From NCBI GenBank assembly GCA_947259405.1, contig CAMYLY010000010.1, positions 42,142 to 106,141 of the forward strand: a stretch of DNA of 64,000 bases, written 5' to 3'. A model generated the notes under the pieces. It did not search any database. It had not been told where the DNA came from and worked only from the letters and a program-made list of their open reading frames with translations. Origin of the DNA: an uncultured Gemmatimonadales bacterium. Its GTDB lineage: Bacteria > Gemmatimonadota > Gemmatimonadetes > Gemmatimonadales > GWC2-71-9. The translations under genes were made by a program, and so were the position numbers. Below, piece after piece: positions 53,353-61,671 of this stretch. How positions within the stretch are numbered: the stretch's first letter is position 1; each line of letters begins with the position of its first letter.

Positions 53353-54174
53353 GTGCGGGTCCGCGTCAGCCTCATCGCGCTGGTACTTCTCATGGGCGCG
53401 GCGCCACCCGCCGCTGCCCAATGGGGTGGCCGCGGGTGGCGCCGCGCCCCACCCAAGTTTCCGGACGCCGAGACGCTCCGGGAGCGCCGCTTCATCTTCT
53501 GCCGAGTGCTGTACACGAGCGTCCGACGCGAATGGCTCGGGCACGGCTGGGATACCGATTATCCCGACGCCGATCAGAATCTCATCTTCCGGCTTGGCGA
53601 GCTGACCAAAGTCGACGTTGCGGTCGACGGAGAGGGTGATCCCAACCACGTCGTGGTCGAGTTGACCGACGATGCACTCTTCCGATACCCGTTCATCTTC
53701 ATGTCCGATGTCGGGACGGTGGGCTTCAACAGCGTCGAGACCGAGCGACTCCGGACGTATCTGTTAAAGGGCGGGTTTCTCTGGGTCGATGACTTCTGGG
53801 GGCACTACGCGTGGGAGATGTGGGAGCGTGAGATTCGGACGGTACTGCCCGAATACGACATCATCGATATCCCTGGCGACCACCCAATCATGGACGGACT
53901 CTACAATCTGCGTCAGCTTCCGCAGGTTCCCTCGATCCAGTTCTGGCGCCGTTCAGGCGGTCAGGAAACATCCGAGCGAGGCATGGACTCCGCCATTCCG
54001 CATCTGCGAGGCATTCTGGACAACCATGGGCGCGTGATGGTCCTCATGACGCACAACACCGACATTGCGGACGGGTGGGAACGGGAGAATGAGGAGTATG
54101 AATACTTCCATCGATTCTCGCCCGATGCGTATGCGCTCGCCGTCAATGTCGTGATGTATGCGGTGACCCACTGA
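53353..54174 (+). CDS. DUF4159 exported protein
   Basis: 273 aa, GTG start with GGAGG 8 bp upstream. Signal peptide (LIALVLLMGAAPPAAAQW). The body is a flavodoxin/GATase-like alpha-beta fold: FIFCRVLYTS, NLIFRLGELTKV, PFIFMSDVGTVGFN, LRTYLLKGGFLWVDDFWG, HPIMDGLYNL and VMVLMTHNTDIADGWER, as in DUF4159 proteins, which are often found near MoxR/BatA-type genes. The function is unknown. The last residues are intact (VVMYAVTH). It converges with plsC. Confidence 0.85.
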   Translation: MRVRVSLIALVLLMGAAPPAAAQWGGRGWRRAPPKFPDAETLRERRFIFCRVLYTSVRREWLGHGWDTDYPDADQNLIFRLGELTKVDVAVDGEGDPNHVVVELTDDALFRYPFIFMSDVGTVGFNSVETERLRTYLLKGGFLWVDDFWGHYAWEMWEREIRTVLPEYDIIDIPGDHPIMDGLYNLRQLPQVPSIQFWRRSGGQETSERGMDSAIPHLRGILDNHGRVMVLMTHNTDIADGWERENEEYEYFHRFSPDAYALAVNVVMYAVTH

Positions 54175-54221
54175 CCGGGGCTGTGGCCATCACCGGATCG
54201 CGACGGCGTGGTGTGCGTGTC

Positions 54222-54986
54222 CTATGATGTAATCTCGGTGTGAAGGGCGCGAATTCGCTCGATGACGCGATCGACGATCTGTTGGGCGGTCTCGCGCGTT
54301 CGCTCGCCGTCAAACAAGTCGGAAAGATCGACCGGCTCACCGTACGACACGTAGAGCCGCTTCCCGATGCGTGGGATCACCTTGCCGATCGGGAGCGCGC
54401 GCTGCATCCCCTCGATGGCGACCGGAATGACTCGTGCCCTCGTGCTTATCGCCACCACGCCAGCACCGGGCCGCCCGTCTCGCACCTCGCCCGTCCTGGT
54501 GCGGGTGCCTTCGGGGAAGAGTACCATGACGCCCTTCGGGAGCACCTCAGCCATCTCACGTAGGGCGCGTGGGTCGCGCCGGCCTTCCTTCACCGGAATG
54601 CAGCGCCAGTTGTACGCGAACCACCGAAGGATGGGTGTGCGATAGAAGTTTTCGACGGCTGCTGGGTTCCACGGGATGTATCGCGGTTTGAGCCACGACC
54701 GCGGATAGTACGCGCACACGCCCACCAAAAAGCTGTCAACCATCGATTGATGGTTCGACAGGAGGAGTGTGTTTACCTCCCCGCCAACATTCCGCCGCCC
54801 TTTCACCGTGGTCCGGTTCAACACGAAGAAGTAGATCCAGAACACGCCCGCCATGATATTGGTGAGGACGTAGGAGGTGACCGGCCAGAGCAGCTTGGCA
54901 AGCCATCCCGGCTGACTCGCCTTTTCTCGGGCTGCCTCGGCGGCATTGCTACCGTTGTCTGCCGATTTCGCTGGGGTAAACGTCAT
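54222..54986 (-). CDS. plsC: 1-acyl-sn-glycerol-3-phosphate acyltransferase
   Basis: 254 aa. One N-terminal TM (LLWPVTSYVLTNIMAGVFWIYFF). Acyltransferase motifs: NHQSMVDSF (catalytic His-x4-Asp), NWRCIPVKEGRRD (glycerolipid binding), FPEGTRTRTGEV (motif III) and VIPVAIEGMQRALP (motif IV). It adds the second acyl chain to make phosphatidic acid at the inner membrane. The start codon is at the track start (54986); no better start is seen. It stands alone between convergent and divergent neighbours. Confidence 0.92.
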   Translation of the reverse strand: MTFTPAKSADNGSNAAEAAREKASQPGWLAKLLWPVTSYVLTNIMAGVFWIYFFVLNRTTVKGRRNVGGEVNTLLLSNHQSMVDSFLVGVCAYYPRSWLKPRYIPWNPAAVENFYRTPILRWFAYNWRCIPVKEGRRDPRALREMAEVLPKGVMVLFPEGTRTRTGEVRDGRPGAGVVAISTRARVIPVAIEGMQRALPIGKVIPRIGKRLYVSYGEPVDLSDLFDGERTRETAQQIVDRVIERIRALHTEITS

Positions 54987-55157
54987 CGTTCTGCGGACAA
55001 GCCTTCCTCAATCGCACCGTTATATGCATCAACAGCACCGAGTTCTCAAGTCGGGCACCGACGTCCATCTTTGGAGTGTTCCGATTGCCCGAATCACCGC
55101 ATGCTCGAGAGGTCACTCATGACCCGCTTGGTCCGGGCGGTCGGTAGACGACGTGAA

Positions 55158-55189
55158 CAACGGCGGCGCGGCCCTCCGCGCCGCCGTGC
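55158..55189 (-). terminator. Intrinsic terminator after the cupin gene
   Basis: On the minus strand ACGGCGGCGCGG-AGGG-CCGCGCCGCCGT is followed by TGTTC. It is a perfect 12-bp stem, 25 bp past the cupin stop. Confidence 0.85.
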
Positions 55190-55213
55190 TACCGTCCTAC
55201 CGCCCTACCGCTC

Positions 55214-55675
55214 TCATTCACAGATGTGGCACGTCCCACTCCCATCCACTGCCACGTCGCGCTCGGCGTTCACGACGCACAGAAAGCCAAACGCCTCGGG
55301 AGCGTCTGCGGGACAGCGAAACTGATGCGGGTCCTCCGGGGCGACGTAGATCACGTCTCCAAAGTCGACGCGGTAGATGTATTGGCCAAACTGCACCTCG
55401 CCTCGCCCGCGGATGGGAACTACGACGTGCTCATGTTCGTGTTGCTCGAGCGTACTGTACCCGCCCGGCGCGATCTCGAAATACCGGAGGTGAAACTGCT
55501 GGGACTCACCCCGCTTGCCGGCGAGTTCTCGGCGCGTCATGCCCCTCCACGTTTCGGTGGTTTCCTTGTAGGGCTCCATCGGAATGCCCTCCCAGGTGAA
55601 ATCGCCCTGGTGGCGAATCACTTTGCTGTGGTTGCCGTCGAGTGGAGGCCGGGCGGGACTGGCGGATTCCGGCAT
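55214..55675 (-). CDS. Cupin-domain protein
   Basis: 153 aa, soluble. The cupin motif 1 is GGYSTLEQHEHEHVVVPIRGRG (three His and possible Glu ligands) and motif 2 is GDVIYVAPEDPHQFRC (His), giving an intact metal site. The C-terminus ends GTCHICE, a possible extra metal or disulfide pair. Small single-domain cupins include dioxygenases, isomerases and storage proteins; the substrate cannot be named. ATG 55675 has AGGA upstream; the track's first 15 codons are dropped. It is divergent from the DUF6526 gene. Confidence 0.85.
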   Translation of the reverse strand: MPESASPARPPLDGNHSKVIRHQGDFTWEGIPMEPYKETTETWRGMTRRELAGKRGESQQFHLRYFEIAPGGYSTLEQHEHEHVVVPIRGRGEVQFGQYIYRVDFGDVIYVAPEDPHQFRCPADAPEAFGFLCVVNAERDVAVDGSGTCHICE

Positions 55676-55745
55676 GGCGTATCCTGGTGGTATCGTTAGG
55701 GCAAGGTACCATTCCCTCAAAGTCAGAAAAAGGTCGGAGGTTTCC

Positions 55746-56186
55746 GTGGCTAATGGCGCTCCCCAGAGTTTTCAGAATCACACGCGGTGGGTCCCCATGT
55801 ATCACTTCGTTGCCTCGGCGCTGTTGATTCTCAACCTTGGCTATGCGGTAGCCGGCTTCATACGTCAGGTGTCGTTCGGCACTGTCGTGCAGTTGCTGTT
55901 GGCCGTCGCGCTCCTGATCATCTTCTTCTATTCGCGGGCGTTCGCGCTGGCGGTACAGGATCGGCTGATTCGCCTCGAGGAACGGCTACGGATGGAGCGA
56001 TTGTTCCCGGGCGACCTCAGGGATCGGATTTCCGAGCTGTCGATTCCGCAGATGATCGGGCTTCGCTTCGCCAGCGATGGTGAACTGGCGGACCTCACGC
56101 GCAAAGTGCTCGATGAGAAGATCGAGAATCGCACCGAGGTCAAGAAGCTGATTAAGACCTGGCGGCCGGATAACGCCCGCGCCTAG
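55746..56186 (+). CDS. DUF6526-like small membrane protein
   Basis: 146 aa, GTG start with GGAGG upstream. The opening QSFQNHTRWVPMYHFVASALLILNLGYAVAGF and the second TM (VVQLLLAVALLIIFFYSRAFALAVQDRLIRLEERLRM) fit the DUF6526 pattern of two TM helices followed by a charged cytosolic helix region. The function is unknown. The track's longer ORF (55584) overlaps the divergent cupin gene and is not used. Confidence 0.75.
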   Translation: MANGAPQSFQNHTRWVPMYHFVASALLILNLGYAVAGFIRQVSFGTVVQLLLAVALLIIFFYSRAFALAVQDRLIRLEERLRMERLFPGDLRDRISELSIPQMIGLRFASDGELADLTRKVLDEKIENRTEVKKLIKTWRPDNARA

Positions 56187-56233
56187 GTCCACCCCAGCGT
56201 CTGCTCTCCACTCACGAGCCCGAGGAACGCACC

Positions 56234-57652
56234 ATGTCCAACTCGAGAATTCGCCGAGGATCCTTGTCCCTCCTTGCGTTCGCCGCGCTCGCGCTCGGGT
56301 GCAGCGATGGCTACGACGTCGTCATAGCGAACGGCCGGGTGATGGATCCCGCCTCAGGGCTCGACGCAATGCGGAGTATCGGGATCACGGATGGTCGCAT
56401 TGCGATCATCACGGATGAACAACTCCAGGGCGAGCGAGTGGTGGATGCATTGGGGTTGGTGGTAGCCCCGGGGTTCGTCGATTTGCACCAGCACGGCCAG
56501 GATGACGAAGCACTGCGCCCCAAGGCGCTGGACGGCGTGACCACAGTCTTCGAGCTCGAGGTGGGTACCGGGGACGTGGCCGGATGGTATGCGGAGCGCG
56601 AGCCAGGGCAGTTCGTCAACTACGGAGTGAGTATCGGCCATATCCCTGTTCGCATGGTGGTCATGGGCGACGAGGGTGATTGGCTGCCCAGTGGACCAGG
56701 CGGAAATGCCGAGGCGTCAGGGCAGCAGGTCGCCGAGATGGAGCGCCGGATCGAGGAGGGCCTCGAGCAGGGCGCGGCTGGCGTAGGCTTCGGGTTGGCC
56801 TATACGCCGGCGGCCACGACCGATGAGTTCGAGGCGATGCTACGGGTGGCGCAGCGCCACAGCGCCGCAGCCTTTATTCACGTGCGCGGCGGCCTCTCGG
56901 GGCTACGGGAGGCGATTGCATCCGCGGCCAATACGAACACGGCGCTGCATGTCGTGCATGCCAATTCCAGCGGCGACGCGCAAACCGCCGAGTTCCTTGC
57001 GCTGATTGACCGCGCACGATCCAACGGGCAGGATGTCACAACGGAGGCGTATCCCTACAGTGCGGGGAATACGCGCATCGAGTCCGCGCTATTCGACGAC
57101 TGGGAGTCCTGGCCGGATGACCGGTTCCAGATCCACCAATGGGTGGCCACCGGCGAACGCCTGACCCGTGAGACCTTTGGGGAGTATCGCGCCGTCGGCG
57201 GCAGCGTCATCATCCATAGCCGCACCGAAGATCTGACCCGAACGGCCATCGCCAGCCCACTGACGATGATCGCCAGTGACGGTAGTCGGGTGCGCAATGG
57301 ACAAGGACACCCGCGCAGCGCCGGCACGTATGCCAGGGTGCTCGGCAAGTATGTACGCGAGGAAGGGCTGGTGGACCTGATGGATGCGTTGCGGCGCATG
57401 ACGATTGCCCCCGCGCAGCGACTCGAGGCACGCGTGCCGGCCATGGCACGCAAAGGTCGGTTGGCCGACGGAGCGGACGCCGATATCACAGTGTTCGATC
57501 CCGCAACGGTCCTCGACCGGTCGACCTACACTAGCGGCACGCTGCCGTCAGAAGGAATCGAGTACGTGCTGGTGAACGGTGTATTCGTCGTCGATGGTGG
57601 CGAGTTCGTGGAAGGCGTTCGACCCGGAAAGGCTGTCCGCGCTCCGAATTAG
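56234..57652 (+). CDS. Exported amidohydrolase, D-aminoacylase-like lipoprotein
   Basis: 472 aa. Lipoprotein signal (LSLLAFAALALGCSDG). Amidohydrolase features: VVIANGRVMDPASGLD, metal motif FVDLHQHGQDD, GAAGVGFGLAYTPAATTDE (the D-aminoacylase-type loop), LHVVHANSSG, IASDGSRVRNGQGHPRSAGTYARVL and the closing GRLADGADADITVFDP. The late block (GTYARVLGKYVREEGLVDLMDALRRMTIAPAQRL) is the part best matched to N-acyl-D-amino-acid deacylases. It resembles the gene at 8200 in family but is not a close copy. Probably acts on D-amino-acid derivatives at the cell surface. Confidence 0.85.
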   Translation: MSNSRIRRGSLSLLAFAALALGCSDGYDVVIANGRVMDPASGLDAMRSIGITDGRIAIITDEQLQGERVVDALGLVVAPGFVDLHQHGQDDEALRPKALDGVTTVFELEVGTGDVAGWYAEREPGQFVNYGVSIGHIPVRMVVMGDEGDWLPSGPGGNAEASGQQVAEMERRIEEGLEQGAAGVGFGLAYTPAATTDEFEAMLRVAQRHSAAAFIHVRGGLSGLREAIASAANTNTALHVVHANSSGDAQTAEFLALIDRARSNGQDVTTEAYPYSAGNTRIESALFDDWESWPDDRFQIHQWVATGERLTRETFGEYRAVGGSVIIHSRTEDLTRTAIASPLTMIASDGSRVRNGQGHPRSAGTYARVLGKYVREEGLVDLMDALRRMTIAPAQRLEARVPAMARKGRLADGADADITVFDPATVLDRSTYTSGTLPSEGIEYVLVNGVFVVDGGEFVEGVRPGKAVRAPN

Positions 57653-57671
57653 ACCGCCCTTCCGCCCCACG

Positions 57672-58907
57672 CTAGCCTTCCTCTGGTGTCCCTTCGAGCA
57701 CGAAGGCCCCGAGCACATGGCGGTTCGGGGCGGTGTACGTTTCGTTGTCCTGCGTATCGACGATGACACTACCATTCCTCGCTGAGACAAGTAGGTAGCG
57801 ATCACCAATCCATTGGCAGCGTCCGGGCCGGTTCGTCGCCAAGTCTGTGGGCGCCACGTCCAGGATCTCGTCGAAGACGACCTTCTCGTTGTCACCGTCG
57901 CGCACGACCACCTGACGCGACACATACGCCTGTACGCCGGTGCTCCGCGCGTACGCCCGCTCATGGGCAATCCGTCTGGAGTCAGGTGACCAGCACGCTG
58001 CGAAATCGCTCGGCACGCCAAGGTCTTTTTCTTCGGCGACAAACGCGTGGTCGTTGGAGCGGATGTCGTAGGTCACGACATGCGACGTGTTGGCCCATCG
58101 CAGCGACATCACCTCGTAGGCGACGTGGTTGCCGTCCGGGGATAGGATGGCGTGCCTGGGCCGGCCCTGGTAATCGGCCACGGTGCGTTCGTTTGCCCCG
58201 TTGTAGCTTGCCACGAACAATTCTGGAATCACTTGGGAGTCGCGCCGGTTCGTGAACTGCACGGACCGCTCCCGGAAGTAGCTCACGCGACGGCCGTTCT
58301 CCGCGTACGCCATCTCCTGGTTGCGCGCTTTGCGAAATGTGGCGAGTGTCGCGCAGCCGCTCGTGTTCACCGCATAGAAATTCGTGGCGTCATGCACGAT
58401 GACCTCAGTCGCTGAACGCCAGGCCTCAAAGCGATTCGACGCACGGCATCCGATGTTCTGCACGGCGCCATCAGGACCGACGACCAGGACACCGCCACCG
58501 TCGGCTGACCGAAAGCCGAGGCCGAGCCGTGTTCCATCGGTGGACCACGCCATCGTGTAGGTCGTCGCGGCCAGGCCACGATGGATTTCACTCGTCGTCC
58601 CTGACGGAGCAGCAATGACGACGACCCGACTCGAATCGCCATGTTGGAATGCGACTGCAGTCTGGTCGCCAGTGCGATTCACCGCCGAAGCCAAGATCGT
58701 GTCTACCTGCGTGACCGTGACGGCTCTCCCCAGCCTGGTGTCCAGAAACCCGACCTGGCCACCGTCACGATAGACGTACGCGTAGTTGTCACCGGATAGT
58801 GGGGCATCGACCGACGGGGTCGGCAGACCTTCCGGGGCGCCAGCCGCGCACGCCGCCGTGACTAAGACGATGAACAGAATGGGGGTGCGATGCGGACGTC
58901 GGGCCAT
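57672..58907 (-). CDS. TolB-like propeller lipoprotein
   Basis: 411 aa. Lipoprotein signal MARRPHRTPILFIVLVTAACAAG. Repeated beta-blade motifs of the PD40 sort with sequence divergence (MAWSTDGTRLGLGFRS, ILSPDGNHVAYEVMSL, CWSPDSRRIAHERAY). There is no catalytic domain. Such stand-alone propellers usually bind proteins or ligands at the inner face of the outer membrane. The track ORF adds 93 codons upstream that run into the neighbouring gene's terminator region; ATG 58907 is used. It is tail to tail with the amidohydrolase gene. Confidence 0.75.
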   Translation of the reverse strand: MARRPHRTPILFIVLVTAACAAGAPEGLPTPSVDAPLSGDNYAYVYRDGGQVGFLDTRLGRAVTVTQVDTILASAVNRTGDQTAVAFQHGDSSRVVVIAAPSGTTSEIHRGLAATTYTMAWSTDGTRLGLGFRSADGGGVLVVGPDGAVQNIGCRASNRFEAWRSATEVIVHDATNFYAVNTSGCATLATFRKARNQEMAYAENGRRVSYFRERSVQFTNRRDSQVIPELFVASYNGANERTVADYQGRPRHAILSPDGNHVAYEVMSLRWANTSHVVTYDIRSNDHAFVAEEKDLGVPSDFAACWSPDSRRIAHERAYARSTGVQAYVSRQVVVRDGDNEKVVFDEILDVAPTDLATNRPGRCQWIGDRYLLVSARNGSVIVDTQDNETYTAPNRHVLGAFVLEGTPEEG

Positions 58908-59030
58908 AGGATGGTTCGTTGCGAGTTCGAGTATGAGAGAGAATACCCGCCGCGAAGCGGGGCGTTCAGGCGGGCAGCAGTTTAGTCGGTTGTCACTGAG
59001 CCGCCAACTGTCACGGCGGAGACCACGGAA

Positions 59031-59058
59031 AACGCCGGCCTCCTCGGAGGCCGGCGTT
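59031..59058 (-). terminator. Intrinsic terminator after the LVIVD-like propeller gene
   Basis: AACGCCGGCCTC-CTCG-GAGGCCGGCGTT is a perfect 12-bp stem with a UUCG-class-like loop. On the minus strand it is followed by TTCC and lies 28 bp past the stop codon. Confidence 0.88.
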
Positions 59059-59085
59059 TGGCACACCATGGACCGGACCGGGGCG

Positions 59086-60360
59086 TCAGTTGCCGCCCCT
59101 GCCTCCTGACTGGTTCTGGTGCACGATCTTGATGATGTGCAAGCCGCCCGTCCCGGTTGCCGAGAAGGCCAGATTGCCCTTGCCACCCACGAAGTTCGCG
59201 GATTCGCCGTCCGGGAAGATCACGTTGCCCAGGCGCTGCAGCTGCAGGTCGCTGGCGGCGAGATCGGCACCGGCCTCGACGTTCGTATTGGCTCGCACAA
59301 CCTGGAGGCCGGCACCCCCGTTTGCCATAAACACGAGGTTGCCCTGGAGTGAGACCGCGTTCGTGACCTCAAATTCCGGATCCAGCCCTTCGATGTCCGG
59401 AACGGGGACATTGGCGACCACGGTGCCGTTGTCCATATCGACCACGCGGAGGCCTTCGTCGCCGGCGGCGTAGAACGCGAGGCCTCGCGCGACTTGAACG
59501 GTAGCCTTTGATTCCGGGATGTTGGCTCCACCGGTCTCAAAGGTCCGCAAGAGGCTCCCGCTTGCGCCGTCGAACACATGGAGCGCACCAGGCGTCCCCC
59601 GCATCACGATGACGGTCGCACCGCGGGCATCTACGGCTCGGGCATCGGGGATCGCGCTGAACCACTGGAGTTCGAGCGTCTCGCGGTCGTACGCTGAAAT
59701 GCCGCCGTCGAGGTCGCCCGATGTCACATATACGGTCTCGCCCTGGACCACCACGCCGGTGCCCGCATAGCTTGGCAGGTCAATACGTCGCGACTCGTCG
59801 GTCAGACCTTCCCGGACGTGCAACGTCTCGAGCGTGGCCGGCGAGCTGAAGGCGCCGTCGCTCGTGGCTTCAGCGAGGAACACAGTATTGCTGTGCAGGT
59901 CGAGGGCTGAGACGTCGGTGTCGGTGAAAATGGCGCCCGCTACGAGCGTCACGTCATCGGGATCGGTGATATCGAAGATGTCGGCACCGCCGGCGCGATC
60001 GGGTCCCTGGACGTTATAGGATACCAGCACTCGGTTACCCCGGACGACGATATGTGTCGCCTGGAGCGTGATGTCCCGCACGACCGGCGGATCGACAGTC
60101 GCGATCAGGAAGAGCTTGAAAACGTCGCCGTCCCGATCACCAGGCGCGGGCCCGCCGCGCAGCTGCGCTGTGGTCTGCTCAACGGCGAGCTCGACCATGG
60201 TCGGGGCGAAACGCTGCGCGAGCACCGCAGGATCGTTCTCGACCACGACGCGATCGGCCGAGCCGTCGAGCATCGACGAATCTGTGAACGGGTTGAAATC
60301 GGAGCATCCTGCCAGCGCGAACGCGCCGAAAAAGAGACCGAGACAGAGGCGTTTCGTCAT
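59086..60360 (-). CDS. Beta-propeller lipoprotein with LVIVD-like repeats
   Basis: 424 aa. Lipoprotein signal MTKRLCLGLFFGAFALAGCSD. The body is a series of about 40-residue blades of the form 'DIT..GN.VLVSYN..G..IFDITDPD' (ATHIVVRGNRVLVSYNVQG, GADIFDITDPDDVTLVAG, NTVFLAEATSDGA, ETVYVTSGDLDGGISAYDRET, GLAFYAAGDEGLRVVDMDNGTVV, GNLVFMANGGAGLQVVRA). This is the LVIVD/YVTN kind of propeller. There is no enzyme site. It ends in a Gly/Gln-rich tail. It is probably a surface or periplasmic binding protein. Confidence 0.75.
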   Translation of the reverse strand: MTKRLCLGLFFGAFALAGCSDFNPFTDSSMLDGSADRVVVENDPAVLAQRFAPTMVELAVEQTTAQLRGGPAPGDRDGDVFKLFLIATVDPPVVRDITLQATHIVVRGNRVLVSYNVQGPDRAGGADIFDITDPDDVTLVAGAIFTDTDVSALDLHSNTVFLAEATSDGAFSSPATLETLHVREGLTDESRRIDLPSYAGTGVVVQGETVYVTSGDLDGGISAYDRETLELQWFSAIPDARAVDARGATVIVMRGTPGALHVFDGASGSLLRTFETGGANIPESKATVQVARGLAFYAAGDEGLRVVDMDNGTVVANVPVPDIEGLDPEFEVTNAVSLQGNLVFMANGGAGLQVVRANTNVEAGADLAASDLQLQRLGNVIFPDGESANFVGGKGNLAFSATGTGGLHIIKIVHQNQSGGRGGN

Positions 60361-60613
60361 GAACTCCAATCCGGATTACGAGTGACGTCTACCATCACCC
60401 ATCTATGTGCAATCGTCATGCCGGTACTGGTAGACGTGATTTGGGTCACATGCCCTGTGATGCAGGCGTAACTCGAGGGTCCAACGCTGCCGGTGGATCC
60501 ACTTTGGCATGGTGTAACGTAGAAGGTTCCCGTTTCGAAACACAGGGTGGTGAGGAGCGGGGTATAGAAGGGATAGAGGTGATAGATCACTCTTGGGTGA
60601 GAGGGATGCCTAC

Positions 60614-61251
60614 ATGACACTTCGGGCTCGGTTGGGAATGGCGACGCTTATGCTCGCCATGAGCCCGCTGACCTTGTGTGCTCAACGCGAGGTGATGGGA
60701 CGACCATCGTTTCCGATACGCTTCCGGTCGCTCAGCTCGAATTCGACAGTGTGCTCACATACGTCGGTACGCAGACAATCATGCTATCGGCGACCACGCG
60801 TGCCGAGCAGCATTTTCTCGTCGAGGCCGACGGGTCGCGCATTAGGAGGCTGTTCTGGGTCCAGTTCGAGGGCAAGGTCGGCGGCTCGGGCACATATGAC
60901 TATTCCCGTGATCCGACCATCGAGATCGACGGTCGACCGTTTCACACGAACTTCCGCTTCTACCCGACGCCGGACTTCGCGGGACGGGCAGGGTCCGACG
61001 GTGATCAGGCGCAACAGCTCCTCGAGGGTGCGGGGTATGTGCTCGGCGCCGATCTCGCGCGAGTGCGGTTGGTGTAGCTCTTGGACTCGCCAGCGCGAAA
61101 CGAACTGATGATCATCTACTTGGAGGATCTGGCCGATCACGGTCTGACGGTCGTCGATCTGGAGCAGAGTCCGGAGCGGTGGGAGGAGTTGCGGGTGCGG
61201 GTACTGGAACGGGCCCTGAGTGGGTTGAGGGTCGCTTCCAGCGCACCATGA
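60614..61251 (+). pseudogene. Broken secreted-protein gene: frameshift plus in-frame TAG
   Basis: ATG 60614 opens a signal peptide (MTLRARLGMATLMLAMSPLTLCAQ). About 25 codons later good coding continues only in the -1 frame (GDGTTIVSDTLPVAQLEFD...FRFYPTPDFAGR...LLEGAGYVLGADLARVRLV) up to a TAG at 61075. The same frame then goes on with convincing protein (LLDSPARNELMIIYLEDLADHGLTVVDLEQ...) to TGA 61249. So one ~212-codon secreted protein appears to be interrupted by a single-base deletion and a nonsense change. I do not recognise the family. Sequencing error could explain the shift but less easily both lesions. The track shows only the two fragments. Confidence 0.65.
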
Positions 61252-61446
61252 GCGAGTGCGGTCAAGGTGAGTTGTTAGTATCGGCCGACCTGCGCGCCGA
61301 TTGAGCTCGCAACCCGCCACTGCCCGCGAAACTTTTCTCCGGCCGATCCGTCATGCTTGGGGGTTGAGAGGGCTGCTGGAGCGTATTAGGTTGCCCCGAC
61401 GCAGGGATAGTCCAGCAACCAAGTCGCGAAGGGATATTTCTCGTAG

Positions 61447-61572
61447 ATGCGAACGCAAACCTTTACTGACCGCTCGGGTCCGCAGCGCCGCGTCTGGTTC
61501 ATTCCGGATGCGCTCATGGGGACCGGTGTGCCCAGGGGTGTCGCGTACGACGCCGCGGAGGGAGATCCCTAG
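61447..61572 (+). CDS. Possible 41-aa small protein upstream of the ABC transporter
   Basis: This ORF is too short for the track: MRTQTFTDRSGPQRRVWFIP, 41 residues, ending ...YDAAEGDP. Codon use is GC3-rich like the neighbours, and it sits just before a strong terminator, which gives it the look of a small gene with its own transcript. AAGGGA precedes the ATG, at wide spacing. There is no family I can name. Alternatively it is part of a leader upstream of the ABC gene. Confidence 0.4.
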   Translation: MRTQTFTDRSGPQRRVWFIPDALMGTGVPRGVAYDAAEGDP

Positions 61573-61599
61573 AAGGACTGGACGCCATCTGACGTGATC

Positions 61600-61648
61600 C
61601 GGCCTTCCGGTTGCTCCCCCCACCGCACCCGGAAGGCCGTTTGCTTTT
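61600..61648 (+). terminator. Intrinsic terminator or attenuator before the ABC transporter gene
   Basis: CGGCCTTCCGG (61600-61610) pairs exactly with CCGGAAGGCCG (61629-61639) across an 18-nt C-rich loop, followed by TTTGCTTTT. It is well placed to end transcription of the upstream small ORF; since the ABC start is only 24 bp further, the ABC gene either has a promoter inside this region or depends on read-through (attenuation). Confidence 0.8.
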
Positions 61649-61671
61649 GAACTCTGGCAAGGATCACGACA

